29,902 nt of DNA from JBKJML01 sp046596415 (GCA_046596415.1 JBKJML010000161.1:1-29902); one strand, 5' to 3'. Shown: positions 1 through 8,593, numbered from the stretch's first letter. Notes: generated from the sequence alone by a model not told the origin. Numbers and translations: made by a program.

Positions 1-31
1 TGCGAGGTCGCTGTGGGGGCCTGCCCTGGCC

Positions 32-46
32 TACTATAGCCGTGCG
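32..46 (+). promoter_or_regulatory. Candidate -10 for a leaderless M28-like gene
   Basis: TACTAT at 32-37 lies nine bases before the ATG at 47, too close to leave room for a ribosome-binding site. If transcription begins about seven bases after the -10, the message starts within a base or two of the ATG. No clear -35 is visible, and most of the upstream region lies outside the window. Confidence 0.4.
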
Positions 47-1930
47 ATGCCGCACCACCGGCCCTTGGCGCCTCGCCGGCGGCCGCGTCGCGGCTCGGTC
101 GAGCGCCCGATCAACGCTCGCCTCGTCCGCGGGACCTGGCTGCTTGTCGGCGTGCCGCTCCTGCTCGCGGCGTTCACCGTCGGACGGCCCGCACCGCTCC
201 CGCCGCCGGCGCTACCGCCCGCCTTCGACACCGAAACCGCTGCGCGGCTCGCACGCGAGCTGGCACGAGACTACCCCGACCGCTCGCCGGGATCGGTCCA
301 GGGCGCCCACGCGGCGACGTGGGTGCGCGACCAGTTCGCGCTCTACGGCTTCGAGACACAGGTCGACCGCTTCGACTCGACGCTGCCCGGGCTCGGTCGA
401 GTACCGCTTCAGAACCTCGTTGCTGTCGCCACCGGCGCCTCGCCCGACGCCCTGGTCTTCATGGCCTCGCGCGACAACACCGGCATCGGAGCGGGTGCGA
501 ATGACAACGGCTCGGGCACGGCGGCACTGATCGAGCTGGCACGAGCCTTTGCGCCGGTCGAAGGCTCGTCGTCGGCGACCGGCACGGCGCCTGCTCACAC
601 GATCGTCTTCGTTTCGACCGACGGCGGCGCCTACGGCGCGGTCGGGGCAGAGCACTTCGTCACGACGTCGCCCTACCGCGGTCGCGTCGTCGCGATGGTG
701 AGCCTGCGTGCGATCGCGGGTCCCGGCCGGCCGAGGATCGAGATCGCGGGCGACGCTGCCCGCTCCCCCGCCGCCTCGCTCGTCCGGACGGCGGCGACCC
801 GGATCCTCGAGCAGGTCGGCGAGGAGCCCGTACGGGCACCGGCGATTCGCCAGCTCGTCGACCTGGGCTTTCCGTTCGCCCTGGGTGAGCAAGGGCCGTT
901 CGTGGCCCGCGGCATCCCCGCAATCACACTGACGGCAGCCGGCGAGCGGGCCCCTGACCCCTTCACCGACACACCGGAGCGACTGAACGTGCAGCGGCTC
1001 GGGCAGCTCGGGCGGTCGGCGCAGACGCTCCTCGCTTCACTCGATGCAGGGCTCGAGCTCGCGCGCGGCACGTCGAGCTACGTCTACCTCGGCCGCCGCG
1101 TCGTACGCGGCTGGGCGATCGAGCTCGTTCTGATCGCGATGCTCCTGCCGTTCCTGATCGGCGCGGTCGACCTCTTCGCCCGCTGCCGTCGCCGCCGCGT
1201 CCCGATCCTGCCGGCCCTTCGGGCGCTGCGGAGTCGGCTTGCCTTCTGGCTCTTCGGCGTCGCGCTGCTCTTCGCCGGTGTCCGCCTCGGCCTCTTTCCC
1301 CACGGCGACGGGCGACCGGTCGCGCCCGACACCGGCGTCGCCCACGACTGGCGGCCTTTGGCACTCGTGCTCCTCGCCGTCCCGTTCGGAGCCGCCTGGC
1401 TCGTCACGCGCGAGCGGCTGATCCCGCGCCGCGAGGTCGGAGCCGAGGAGCGGCTCGCCGGTTACTCGGCTGCGCTGCTCGGCCTGGGCCTCGTCGCGTT
1501 GCTCGTCGTGGCGACGAACCCGTTTGCGCTCATTTTCCTGCTCCCGTCCCTCTATGCCTGGCTCGGACTGCCGCAGATCCACGAGCGCTCCCTCGGGCTC
1601 CGCGGTCTGTTGCTCGCACTCGGCACAACCGGGCCTCTCCTCCTCCTGCTCTCGTTCGCTACCCGATTCGGCCTCGGGCTCGACACCCCCTGGTACCTGC
1701 TCACGCTCGTCTCGACCGGCTACGTGCCCTGGCTCACGGTGCTCGTCGTCTTTGCCTGGCTCGCCCCTGCCGCCCAGCTCGCGGCGCTCGCCACGGGCCG
1801 TTATGCGCCCTATCCGGAGCGCGGCGACCGGCCAAGGCGAGGCCCCCTCCGCGAGTCGATCCGCCGCGCCGTCCTCACGATCGGACCTCGTCGCGCACCC
1901 AAAGAGGACCGCGACGCGTTAGAGGTCTAG
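47..1930 (+). CDS. M28 peptidase-like membrane protein, probably catalytically inactive
   Basis: 627 residues. A basic N-terminus and one membrane helix (about 30-46) precede a domain with the M28 (aminopeptidase/glutaminyl cyclase-like) fold at about 60-340, recognisable from GANDNGSGTAALIELARAF (150-168) and GPFVARGIPAITL. About six hydrophobic segments follow (roughly 360-600), then a basic tail. The usual M28 zinc site is HxD, bridging Asp, Glu-Glu, Asp and His. Only the bridging Asp (D153) and the Asp of the first motif (D143) survive. The first His is S141, the Glu-Glu pair reads Gly-Ala (194-195 in DGGAYG), the later Asp motif reads SLRAI, and the last His region reads EQGPF. The fold is recognised from the family; inactivity is inferred from the residues. 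The gene ends directly before the sortase ATG, so the two are probably co-transcribed. Confidence 0.8.
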   Translation: MPHHRPLAPRRRPRRGSVERPINARLVRGTWLLVGVPLLLAAFTVGRPAPLPPPALPPAFDTETAARLARELARDYPDRSPGSVQGAHAATWVRDQFALYGFETQVDRFDSTLPGLGRVPLQNLVAVATGASPDALVFMASRDNTGIGAGANDNGSGTAALIELARAFAPVEGSSSATGTAPAHTIVFVSTDGGAYGAVGAEHFVTTSPYRGRVVAMVSLRAIAGPGRPRIEIAGDAARSPAASLVRTAATRILEQVGEEPVRAPAIRQLVDLGFPFALGEQGPFVARGIPAITLTAAGERAPDPFTDTPERLNVQRLGQLGRSAQTLLASLDAGLELARGTSSYVYLGRRVVRGWAIELVLIAMLLPFLIGAVDLFARCRRRRVPILPALRALRSRLAFWLFGVALLFAGVRLGLFPHGDGRPVAPDTGVAHDWRPLALVLLAVPFGAAWLVTRERLIPRREVGAEERLAGYSAALLGLGLVALLVVATNPFALIFLLPSLYAWLGLPQIHERSLGLRGLLLALGTTGPLLLLLSFATRFGLGLDTPWYLLTLVSTGYVPWLTVLVVFAWLAPAAQLAALATGRYAPYPERGDRPRRGPLRESIRRAVLTIGPRRAPKEDRDALEV

Positions 1931-2623
1931 ATGCGTCGCACACTTCGAATCGCCGGCTCGCTGACGGCCTTCGCCGGTGCAGCACTGATCGCGTGGTCGG
2001 TGCTCGTCTGGCAGTGGCAGGACCCGTTCACGGCCGTCTACAACCGCTGGGAGCAACGCGAGCTCTCGCAATCGTTCGAGCGCCGCAGTGCCGAGCTCCG
2101 TTTCCCCGCGACGGCGGCCGCCGCTCCCGCACGATCGCAGCTCGCTCTCGCCGCCCGTCGCTGGCGCAAAGCTTCGACGGTGGGTGACGCGGTCGCGCGC
2201 ATCCGCATTCCGAAGCTCGGGCTGAACGCCGTCGTCGTCAACGGCACCGACCACGACTCGCTCAAGCGCGGGCCTGGGCGCTACCTCGGCTCACGCATGC
2301 CGGGGGAGGGCGAGCTCGTCTACATCGCCGGGCATCGCACCACCTACGGCGCGCCCTTTTCGCGAATCGATGCACTGCGCAAGGGCGACCGCGTCGTGGT
2401 GGAGCTTCCCTATGCGACGTTCACCTACCGGGTGACCGGGAGCCGCATCGTCGCCGCCTCCGAAGTGGGAGTGCTGCGCTCTCGCCATCGCGAGCAGCTC
2501 GTGCTCCAGGCCTGTCACCCGCGCTTCTTCGCGACGCATCGCTGGCTCACCTATGCGGTTCCCGTCTCCGTGGTGCCCCGTACTGCGGCGACGCAGGACA
2601 ACGCCGCAGTGCTCGCCGGCTAG
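1931..2623 (+). CDS. Sortase, class E-like
   Basis: 230 residues. The protein has one N-terminal membrane anchor (about 8-27), a linker, and a sortase beta-barrel from about 85. The catalytic triad is visible as His135 in YIAGHRTTYGAPF, Cys195 in LVLQACHPRFF and Arg204 in ATHRW. Sortases cleave a C-terminal sorting signal and join the protein to a cell-wall or other amine. The Cys-His-Pro-Arg-Phe context resembles actinobacterial class E (housekeeping) sortases. The ATG directly follows the TAG of the M28-like gene, which implies an operon. No sorting-signal substrate is encoded nearby. The stop shares a CTAG tetranucleotide with the stop of convergent moeA. Confidence 0.9.
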   Translation: MRRTLRIAGSLTAFAGAALIAWSVLVWQWQDPFTAVYNRWEQRELSQSFERRSAELRFPATAAAAPARSQLALAARRWRKASTVGDAVARIRIPKLGLNAVVVNGTDHDSLKRGPGRYLGSRMPGEGELVYIAGHRTTYGAPFSRIDALRKGDRVVVELPYATFTYRVTGSRIVAASEVGVLRSRHREQLVLQACHPRFFATHRWLTYAVPVSVVPRTAATQDNAAVLAG

Positions 2624-3819
2624 TAGCCGAGCCGGAGGTAGCGCACGGTCGACCCGGCCGGAAGCTCGCCCGCGCCGCGCGGGACGAGCACGAGCGCGGT
2701 TGCGGCGGCGGCCCGCGCGATCATGTGCGACTCCTGCCCGGTCAAGGGCTCGAGCATGACGGCGCCGTCGGCGCCGACGCGTGCCCGAGCCCGCACGAGC
2801 TCGTCGCGCGCTTCTGCGCCGTGAAGCGGCGTCGCGAGCTCTCCCGCCTCGAAGCGCGGCCGCGGCTCGGCGTGCCCCTGAAGCGCGAGCAGCGCGGGCC
2901 GTACGAAGAGCTCGGCGGCGACGAGTGAGGAGACCGGATTGCCCGGCAGCCCGAAGACGAGCGTTGCGCCACGGACACCGAAGGAGAGCGGCTTGCCGGG
3001 CCGCACGGCGACGCCCCAGAAGACCTCCTCGACCCCGAGCTCGCGGGCGGTGGCCCGGACGAGGTCGTGCGGGCCGACCGAGACGCCGCCTGACGTGACG
3101 AGCACGTCTGCCTCGAGCCCGCGGCGGAGCGCCTCTCGATGCGCAGCCGGGTCGTCCTCGACCGGCGGCAGCCGTTCGACCTCGGCGCCGGCAGCGGCGA
3201 GTGCCGCCGCAAGCGCAACGCCGTTTGCTTCGTAGATCTGCCCGGCTGCAAGCGTCGTTCCCGGCGGCCGCAGCTCGCTGCCCGTCGCGAGGACCGCCGC
3301 GCGAGGGCGTCGCACGCAACGCGCAACGACAACCCCGGCTGCCGCGAGCGCGCCGAGCTGCACCGGCCCGAGCCTGGTGCCGGCCGTAACGACGACGGCG
3401 CCGGCCGGAAGATCGCCGCCCTGCGGCCGCACGTTCGAGCCCTGTGTCGCAGCAGCTCGGAATTCGGCGCTGTTGCCGAAATCGACAACGACTTCGAGTG
3501 GTACGACTGTGTCGGCGCCGGCGGGAACGACCGCGCCCGTCGCGATCCCCATCGCCTCCTTCGGCGCGAGGGAGGTCTCGGCGGGACGCCCTGCGGCGAT
3601 CCGGAAGACGACCGGCAGCGTCCCGGGCACGTCCGCGGCGCGGATCGCAAAGCCGTCCATGGCAGAGCTTGCGAACGGGGGCAGGTCGATCGCGGCGAGC
3701 GCGTCCGCGGCGAGCACTCGCCCGGCCGCCCGCTCGAGCGGCACGTCCTCGGCCTCAAGCGGGCGCGCGTGAGCGAGCACGCACTCGAGCGCGGCGTCGA
3801 TCGACAGCAGGTCGGCCAT
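2620..3819 (-). CDS. moeA: Molybdopterin molybdenumtransferase MoeA
   Basis: 399 residues, the normal length for MoeA. The enzyme inserts molybdate into adenylylated molybdopterin in the last step of molybdenum cofactor synthesis, in the cytosol. Family motifs occur in order: SAMDGFAIRA near 47-56, the glycine-rich GGDLPAG, LATGSEL, TSGGVSVGPHDLV and GLPGNPVSS. The C-terminal domain IV ends at YLRLGY. The ATG at 3819 fits the family N-terminus and lies six bases after a -10-like TAGCCT. No other cofactor gene lies in the window, so it stands alone between a sortase (convergent, stops overlapping by 4 bp) and a divergent glycosyltransferase. Confidence 0.95.
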   Translation of the reverse strand: MADLLSIDAALECVLAHARPLEAEDVPLERAAGRVLAADALAAIDLPPFASSAMDGFAIRAADVPGTLPVVFRIAAGRPAETSLAPKEAMGIATGAVVPAGADTVVPLEVVVDFGNSAEFRAAATQGSNVRPQGGDLPAGAVVVTAGTRLGPVQLGALAAAGVVVARCVRRPRAAVLATGSELRPPGTTLAAGQIYEANGVALAAALAAAGAEVERLPPVEDDPAAHREALRRGLEADVLVTSGGVSVGPHDLVRATARELGVEEVFWGVAVRPGKPLSFGVRGATLVFGLPGNPVSSLVAAELFVRPALLALQGHAEPRPRFEAGELATPLHGAEARDELVRARARVGADGAVMLEPLTGQESHMIARAAAATALVLVPRGAGELPAGSTVRYLRLGY

Positions 3820-3875
3820 GCGAAGAGGCTAGCCGCTCGGATCCACCGCGCCGCCCGCGCGGGTAGGCTCGCGCC
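3820..3875. promoter_or_regulatory. Divergent leaderless promoters of moeA and the GT2 gene
   Basis: This 56-bp gap holds two outward-facing -10-like hexamers. TAGCCT on the minus strand (3831-3826) is followed by six bases and the moeA ATG. TAGGCT on the plus strand (3864-3869) is followed by six bases and the GT2 GTG. Neither gene has room for a Shine-Dalgarno sequence, and no convincing -35 is visible for either. The symmetrical arrangement supports both starts and leaderless transcription. Confidence 0.5.
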
Positions 3876-4814
3876 GTGATCTCCGTCGTCGTGCCGGTGC
3901 ACAACGAGGAGCGGACGGTCGCGCTCCTCCTCGACGAGGTCGCCTCGACGCTCGACGGGCTCGGCCGCCCCTGGGAGGTCGTGTTCGTGGACGACGGCTC
4001 GACCGACGGCACCTTCTCGGCCCTGACGCGGCTCCATGCACAGTCGGAACAGGTTCGAGTCGTGCGGTTACGGCGCAACTTCGGCAAGGCTGCTGCGCTC
4101 CAAGCCGGCTTCGCGCAGGCACGCGGCGAGATCGTGGTGACGATGGACGGCGACCTCCAGGACGACCCGGCAGAGATCCCGCGCCTGCTGGCCAAGCTCG
4201 ACGAGGGCTTCGATCTCGTCTCCGGCTGGAAGACGAAACGGCGCGACCCGATCACGCGGCGGATCCCCTCGAAGCTCTTCAACGTCGTCGCCGGCAGGAT
4301 CTCAGGACTGCGGCTCCACGACATGAACTGCGGGTTGAAGGCGTACCGGGCCGAAGTGCTCCACGGCCTGAGCATCTACGGCGAGTTGCACCGCTTCATC
4401 CCGGTGCTCGCACACGATCGCGGCTTCCGCGTCGCCGAGCTGCCCGTGAACCACCGCCCCCGGGAGCACGGCCGGTCCCGCTACGGGTTCGAGCGTTACG
4501 TGCGCGGCTTCCTCGACCTGCTCACGGTCTCGTTCATGGGCCGCTACCGCCATCGACCGCTGCACCTCTTCGGCGGCATGGGGCTGATCCTCGGAGCACT
4601 CGGCAGCATCGTGCTCCTCTATCTGACCATCCTGAAGCTCGACGGACAGGCGATCGGGCACCGGCCCCTGCTGACGCTCGGCGTGCTGCTCGTGGTCGTC
4701 GGCGTCCAGCTCGTCTCGCTCGGACTGATCAGCGAGCTGATCACAAGCCACCACGAGGAGCGCTCCTTCGACCGCGAGCGCGTCGACCGGCAGATCGACG
4801 AGGTCCTCGGCTGA
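3876..4814 (+). CDS. Polyprenol-phosphate glycosyltransferase, GT2 family (Dpm1/GtrB-like)
   Basis: 312 residues. The GT2 catalytic domain spans about 1-215: the N-terminal strand ISVVVPVHNEE, VDDGSTDGT (39-47), the metal-binding DGD at 91-93 and LQDDPAEIP. The acceptor-side segment includes MNCGLKAYR. Two C-terminal membrane helices follow (about 230-255 and 265-290). This architecture belongs to enzymes that move a sugar from a nucleotide donor to polyprenol phosphate on the inner membrane face; mannose, glucose and aminoarabinose versions exist, and the sugar cannot be read from sequence. The start is GTG. It heads an operon with a GT4 enzyme and a DUF2079 membrane protein, and could supply lipid-linked sugar to the GT-C-type proteins encoded nearby. 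Confidence 0.9.
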   Translation: MISVVVPVHNEERTVALLLDEVASTLDGLGRPWEVVFVDDGSTDGTFSALTRLHAQSEQVRVVRLRRNFGKAAALQAGFAQARGEIVVTMDGDLQDDPAEIPRLLAKLDEGFDLVSGWKTKRRDPITRRIPSKLFNVVAGRISGLRLHDMNCGLKAYRAEVLHGLSIYGELHRFIPVLAHDRGFRVAELPVNHRPREHGRSRYGFERYVRGFLDLLTVSFMGRYRHRPLHLFGGMGLILGALGSIVLLYLTILKLDGQAIGHRPLLTLGVLLVVVGVQLVSLGLISELITSHHEERSFDRERVDRQIDEVLG

Positions 4815-5887
4815 AGGTCCTCTACTTCGGCACGTACGAGCGTGACTACCCGCGCAACGCGCAGGTGATCTCGTGCCTGCGCGGCGCAGGCGTCGAGGTC
4901 GTCGAGCGACACGCAGCACTCTGGGAGCGTCGCCGGCACAAGTGGGCGATCGGGATCGGCGCCATGCTCCGGGTCGCGGTCGCCGAGACCGTGCTGATCC
5001 TGCGCGGTCATCGCGAGCGCTTCGACGCAGTGATCGTCGGCTATCCGGGGCACTTCGACATGGTGGCCGCGCGGCGGATCGCCCGGCGGCGGCCGGTGAT
5101 CTTCAACCCGCTCGTCTCGCTCTCGGACTCCCTCGTCGACGACCGCGGCCGCTTCGTGCAAGGCTCGGCCGCCGCCGGAATCGTCCGTCAGATCGACCGG
5201 ATCGCCTTCTCGCGAGCCGACGTCGTCGTTGCCGACACCGAGCAGCATGCGCGGTTCTTCGCTGAGACCTTCGACCTCCCGAGGGATCGCGTCGAGGTGT
5301 GCCTCGTCGGTGCGGAGGAACGGCTGTTTCGTCCCGGCTGGCAGCCGCGCGAGCGCTTCGAAGCACTCTTCGTGGGCAAGCTGATCCCGCTGCACGGGCT
5401 CGAGACGATCCTCGAGGCGGCGCGGCTCGCAGCCGAGATCCCGATCCGGATCGTCGGCAGCGGCCAGCTCCAGGCGCTCCTCGACGACCGGCCGGCGAAC
5501 GTCGAATGGGTGCCGTGGATCGAGTACGAGCACCTGCCGGAGTCGATCCAGGCAGCGAGCTGCGCGTTGGGCATCTTCGGCAACTCCGCCAAGGCGCTTC
5601 GTGTGATCCCCAACAAGGTGTTTCAGGCACTCGCCTGCGGCACACCCGTCATCACCTCGGACACCCCGGCCGCAAGGGAGCTGCTCCAGGACGGCGAGAG
5701 CGCGCTCCTCGTCCCACCGGCCGACCCCGAGGCGCTCGCGGCCGCGCTGCGGCGGCTTGCAGGCGACCCCGGGCTGACGCGGCGGATCGCGGCAGGTGGC
5801 CTCGCGGCCTACGAGGCCGAGGCGAGCGAGGCGGTGCTCGGGGAGCGCTGGCGGGCGCTCGTCGAGCGCGCCCTCGAGCGGCAATGA
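4811..5887 (+). CDS. Glycosyltransferase family 4, probable CTG start
   Basis: 358 residues from the CTG at 4811. The first residues, KVLYFGTYERDYPRN, form the expected first strand and glycine-rich turn of a GT-B fold. The next usable codon, GTG at 4865, would remove them. The CTG overlaps the TGA of the GT2 gene as CTGA, the 4-bp coupling used throughout this window. The C-terminal Rossmann domain begins near FEALFVGKLIPLHG and contains NKVFQALACGTPVITSDTPAARELL, the GT4 nucleotide-sugar site, with Gln where the first Glu of the EX7E motif is usual. It is a cytosolic or membrane-associated sugar transferase with unknown donor and acceptor. The family assignment is firm; the CTG start is inferred from conservation of the N-terminus. 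Confidence 0.88.
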   Translation: MKVLYFGTYERDYPRNAQVISCLRGAGVEVVERHAALWERRRHKWAIGIGAMLRVAVAETVLILRGHRERFDAVIVGYPGHFDMVAARRIARRRPVIFNPLVSLSDSLVDDRGRFVQGSAAAGIVRQIDRIAFSRADVVVADTEQHARFFAETFDLPRDRVEVCLVGAEERLFRPGWQPRERFEALFVGKLIPLHGLETILEAARLAAEIPIRIVGSGQLQALLDDRPANVEWVPWIEYEHLPESIQAASCALGIFGNSAKALRVIPNKVFQALACGTPVITSDTPAARELLQDGESALLVPPADPEALAAALRRLAGDPGLTRRIAAGGLAAYEAEASEAVLGERWRALVERALERQ

Positions 5888-5894
5888 CCGGCCC

Positions 5895-7313
5895 TTGATC
5901 CACCCGCGCTTCGCCCTCGGCGCCGCGTGTGCGGCGTTCGCGGCCGGGTTTGGCTCCCTGTCCGTCCTGCGCCACCAGGCGTTCTCGACCGGTCGCTTCG
6001 ACCTCGGCAACATGGTTCAGGCCGTGTGGGCGACGGCCCACGGCCACCCGCTGCGGGTCACCGACCTGGCCGGGGAGCAGATCTCGAGGCTCGGCTCCCA
6101 CTTCGACCCGATCCTCGTCGCCTTCGCGCCGCTCTGGTGGCTCTGGCCCGACCCTTCCTCGCTACTCGTGTCGCAGTCGGCGGCGATTGCCGCCGGCGCG
6201 CCCGCCGTCTATCTGCTCTCCCGGCGACACCTGGGCTCGGAACGCGCGGCGCTCTGCTTCGCCGTTGCGTACCTCGTGTACCCGCCGACACAGTGGCTTG
6301 CCTTGAACGAGTTCCATCCGGTCGCCCTCGCGACGCCACTCCTCCTCTGGGCGTTCTGGTTCCTCGACGGCGACCGGCTCGTTCCCTTCACCCTGCTCGC
6401 CCTCGCCGCGAGCCTGACGAAAGAACAGATTCCGCTCGTCGTCGCCGCCATGGGCGTCTGGTACGCCCTGGCCCGGGGCCGACGGCTCGCAGGCGCCGCG
6501 ATCGCCATCGCGGGGGTCGCCGTGGCGGCACTCGCGCTCGGAGTGGTCGTGCCGCACTTCGCGCCTGCCGGCACGTCACCGTTTGGGCATCGGTACGAGG
6601 CTGTCGGCGGCTCCGCCGGCGGCATCGTGAAAACCGCGTTCACCCACCCGCTGCGCGTCGCCGAGGAGGGGCTCGAGCAACGCGACCTCACCTACGTGCT
6701 CGAGCTTCTGGCGCCGCTGGCGGCGCTCGCGCTCGCGGCACCGCTCGCCCTCCTCACCGCGCTGCCCGAGCTTGCCGCCAGCCTCCTCTCGGCGACGAAG
6801 ACACAGACGTCGATCCACTTCCATTACACCGCAGGTGCGATCCCCGGCATCGTCGTCGCGTCGGTGCTCGGCGCGGCCCGGCTCGCGCGTGGGCGCCGTG
6901 CTCGAGCGGAGACCCTCGCGCTCCTCGCGCTCGGCGCCGCCGTCGTCTCGAACTGGCTCCTAGGGCCCGTGCCGGCCTGGCGCTACGTCCCGGGCGGCGA
7001 GTCGCTCGGCTCGGCGGCCGCACACGTGACCTCGCACGACCGGGTGGCGGCGCGTGCCGTGGCTCTCATTCCCGACGACGCCGTCGTCAGCGCGACGAAC
7101 TCGCTCGGGGCACACCTCTCCGAGCGCCCGCGCGTCCTCAGCTTCCCGTTCCTGCTCGACGCGACCTGGGTGGCTGCCGACGAGACGCAGCCGGGCTACG
7201 CCGATCGGATCTCGCACTATGGCACGGCAGTGGCGCTGCGGCGGCTCCGTCTCGACCCCGCGTGGCGGCTCGTCTTCGAGGCCGACGGCGTGCTCGTCTT
7301 CAAGCGGCGCTAG
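5895..7313 (+). CDS. DUF2079 polytopic membrane protein (GT-C-like)
   Basis: 472 residues from a TTG at 5895, seven bases after the GT4 stop. An in-frame ATG at 5796 would add an arginine-rich stretch that is only a shadow of the GT4 gene. The protein has about ten hydrophobic segments. DUF2079 features include FDLGNMVQAVWATAHG near the N-terminus, SRLGSHFDPILV and LTKEQIPL. The family is related to GT-C glycosyltransferases, in which acidic residues in the first outside loop act in catalysis, but a reaction has not been assigned to it. Being third after a GT2 and a GT4 gene supports a role in lipid-linked glycan transfer. The TTG has only a weak ribosome-binding site. Confidence 0.85.
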   Translation: MIHPRFALGAACAAFAAGFGSLSVLRHQAFSTGRFDLGNMVQAVWATAHGHPLRVTDLAGEQISRLGSHFDPILVAFAPLWWLWPDPSSLLVSQSAAIAAGAPAVYLLSRRHLGSERAALCFAVAYLVYPPTQWLALNEFHPVALATPLLLWAFWFLDGDRLVPFTLLALAASLTKEQIPLVVAAMGVWYALARGRRLAGAAIAIAGVAVAALALGVVVPHFAPAGTSPFGHRYEAVGGSAGGIVKTAFTHPLRVAEEGLEQRDLTYVLELLAPLAALALAAPLALLTALPELAASLLSATKTQTSIHFHYTAGAIPGIVVASVLGAARLARGRRARAETLALLALGAAVVSNWLLGPVPAWRYVPGGESLGSAAAHVTSHDRVAARAVALIPDDAVVSATNSLGAHLSERPRVLSFPFLLDATWVAADETQPGYADRISHYGTAVALRRLRLDPAWRLVFEADGVLVFKRR

Positions 7314-7319
7314 CTTTGA

Positions 7320-7388
7320 AGCTCTAACGGAATGACGCCTCGGCGACGGCGTGCGCTCGGCGGCACAGCGCTTCATTCCGTTAGAGCT
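7320..7388. repeat. Perfect 16-bp inverted repeat between convergent genes
   Basis: AGCTCTAACGGAATGA at 7320-7335 is exactly complementary to 7373-7388, with a 37-base spacer. The spacer contains a smaller GCGCT/AGCGC stem (7353-7357 and 7367-7371). The heptamer TTAGAGC in the right arm recurs at 7391-7397, across the stop of the GT87 gene. The element fills the gap between two convergent genes, so a two-way transcription terminator is the simplest reading. There is no T-run on either side, and the arms are unusually AT-rich for this genome. Confidence 0.75.
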
Positions 7389-7390
7389 GC

Positions 7391-8593
7391 TTAGAGCGGG
7401 ATCGCTTGGGGCAGTAGGTACGCGCAGAGCACGAGCGAGACGCCGCGCGCCAGGTCGTCGTCCTCCGCGGCGGCGAGCGGCACCGCCCAGGCGGTGTACC
7501 AGGCGGCGAGCCAGGGGGTGGTGACGAGCAACAGACAGGCGGCGAGACCGAGCCGTGCCCGCCCGCGCAGGGCTCGGCGGGCGAGCAGCGCGAGGCCCAG
7601 GGCGAGCGCCACGACGGCGAGAGCCAGCGCCACCGTGTGCGGGAGACCCGCCTGCCCGAGCCGGTGCGGCAGTGCGAAGCTCGTCTCGCCGCTCGCATTG
7701 CGGGCGAGCGGCCCGAAGGCGCGCAGCCAGTCTGGGCCGTAGCGCCAGGTCGAGACCGCGACGAGTGCCGCGGTCGCCAAGCCGAAGGCCGCGTGCGAGA
7801 CGCGCCGCCTCTGCGCACGGGCCTCGAGCGCCCGCAACAGCAGGAAGACAGCCGGAACCCACTTGACGAGGATCGCGGCGGCCCACACGATCCCGGCGAG
7901 CCGTGTTCTCCCAGCAGCCCCGAGCGCCAGTGCTCCGACGACGAGGGCTGCGATCCAGGCGTCGTTGTGCCCGCCGCCGGCCAGGTGGACGGCGAGAAGC
8001 GGATTCCAGCCCGCGAACGCGAGTGCGAACGCGGGCGTACGCGACAAACGCGCGGCGAGGAAGGCGGCCGCCAGCGCCGCGGCGGCGGCGAGCAGCTTGT
8101 AGATCCACGCTGCGGCGTCGGGCGACGACCCCGCGGCGGCTGCGAGCGGCTGCGAGGCGAGCGTGAAGACAGGCCCGTAGACCGTCGTCGTATCGCGCCA
8201 ACGGGCGCCCGCGTAATCGTACGGCGCGGCCTCCGGCCGGGTGCTCGGCGGGTCGGTGTAGGGGTTGAGGCCCGCGTTCGCGAGCTCGCCGTACTCCCAG
8301 TACGTCCAGGCGTCGGTGGAGAGCAGGAGTGGCGCGGCGAGCGGTGCGAGCTGGATCGCGACCGCGAGCGCTGCGACAGCCGCGAACCGAGCCGGGCCGC
8401 GGCGGAGCAGAGCGAGGCCCACAAGATACGCGCCGAAAGCCAGAGCGAGCAGGAGCAGGAACACCCACGCGCTCCCGCCAGGGCCACGACCCGCATCCGT
8501 CGGCACGACCGGTGAGCCTTCGCGCCAGGCGAGCGCGACGCAGCTACCGAGCGCCACGAGCACCGCAGCCCCGGCGGTGAGCGAGCGGCTCAG
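7391..8593 (-). CDS. GT87-family mannosyltransferase, MptA/MptB-like
   Basis: 400 residues if translation begins at the CTG at 8593, which overlaps the PBP stop as CTGA. A GTG at 8563 would give 390 residues but cut the first membrane helix. About ten to twelve hydrophobic segments are present. Features of polyprenol-phosphomannose-dependent alpha-1,6-mannosyltransferases (MptB-like) include STDAWTYWEYGELANAGLNPY (the first loop, with D94 as the likely catalytic acid), VYGPVFT and GGGHNDAWI. In mycobacteria and corynebacteria such enzymes extend the mannan core of lipomannan on the outer membrane face. The substrate here is inferred only. It is last in an operon behind mscS and a class A PBP. 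Confidence 0.82.
   Translation of the reverse strand: MSRSLTAGAAVLVALGSCVALAWREGSPVVPTDAGRGPGGSAWVFLLLLALAFGAYLVGLALLRRGPARFAAVAALAVAIQLAPLAAPLLLSTDAWTYWEYGELANAGLNPYTDPPSTRPEAAPYDYAGARWRDTTTVYGPVFTLASQPLAAAAGSSPDAAAWIYKLLAAAAALAAAFLAARLSRTPAFALAFAGWNPLLAVHLAGGGHNDAWIAALVVGALALGAAGRTRLAGIVWAAAILVKWVPAVFLLLRALEARAQRRRVSHAAFGLATAALVAVSTWRYGPDWLRAFGPLARNASGETSFALPHRLGQAGLPHTVALALAVVALALGLALLARRALRGRARLGLAACLLLVTTPWLAAWYTAWAVPLAAAEDDDLARGVSLVLCAYLLPQAIPL

Noticed and set aside
4619..6013. 464-codon minus-strand frame opposite the GT4 gene
   Set aside because: Antisense shadow with Arg/Asp/His-rich composition and no domain.
7320..7388. Inverted repeat as the ends of an insertion sequence or MITE
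   Set aside because: No transposase, no target duplication and only a 37-base spacer; a terminator or binding site fits better.
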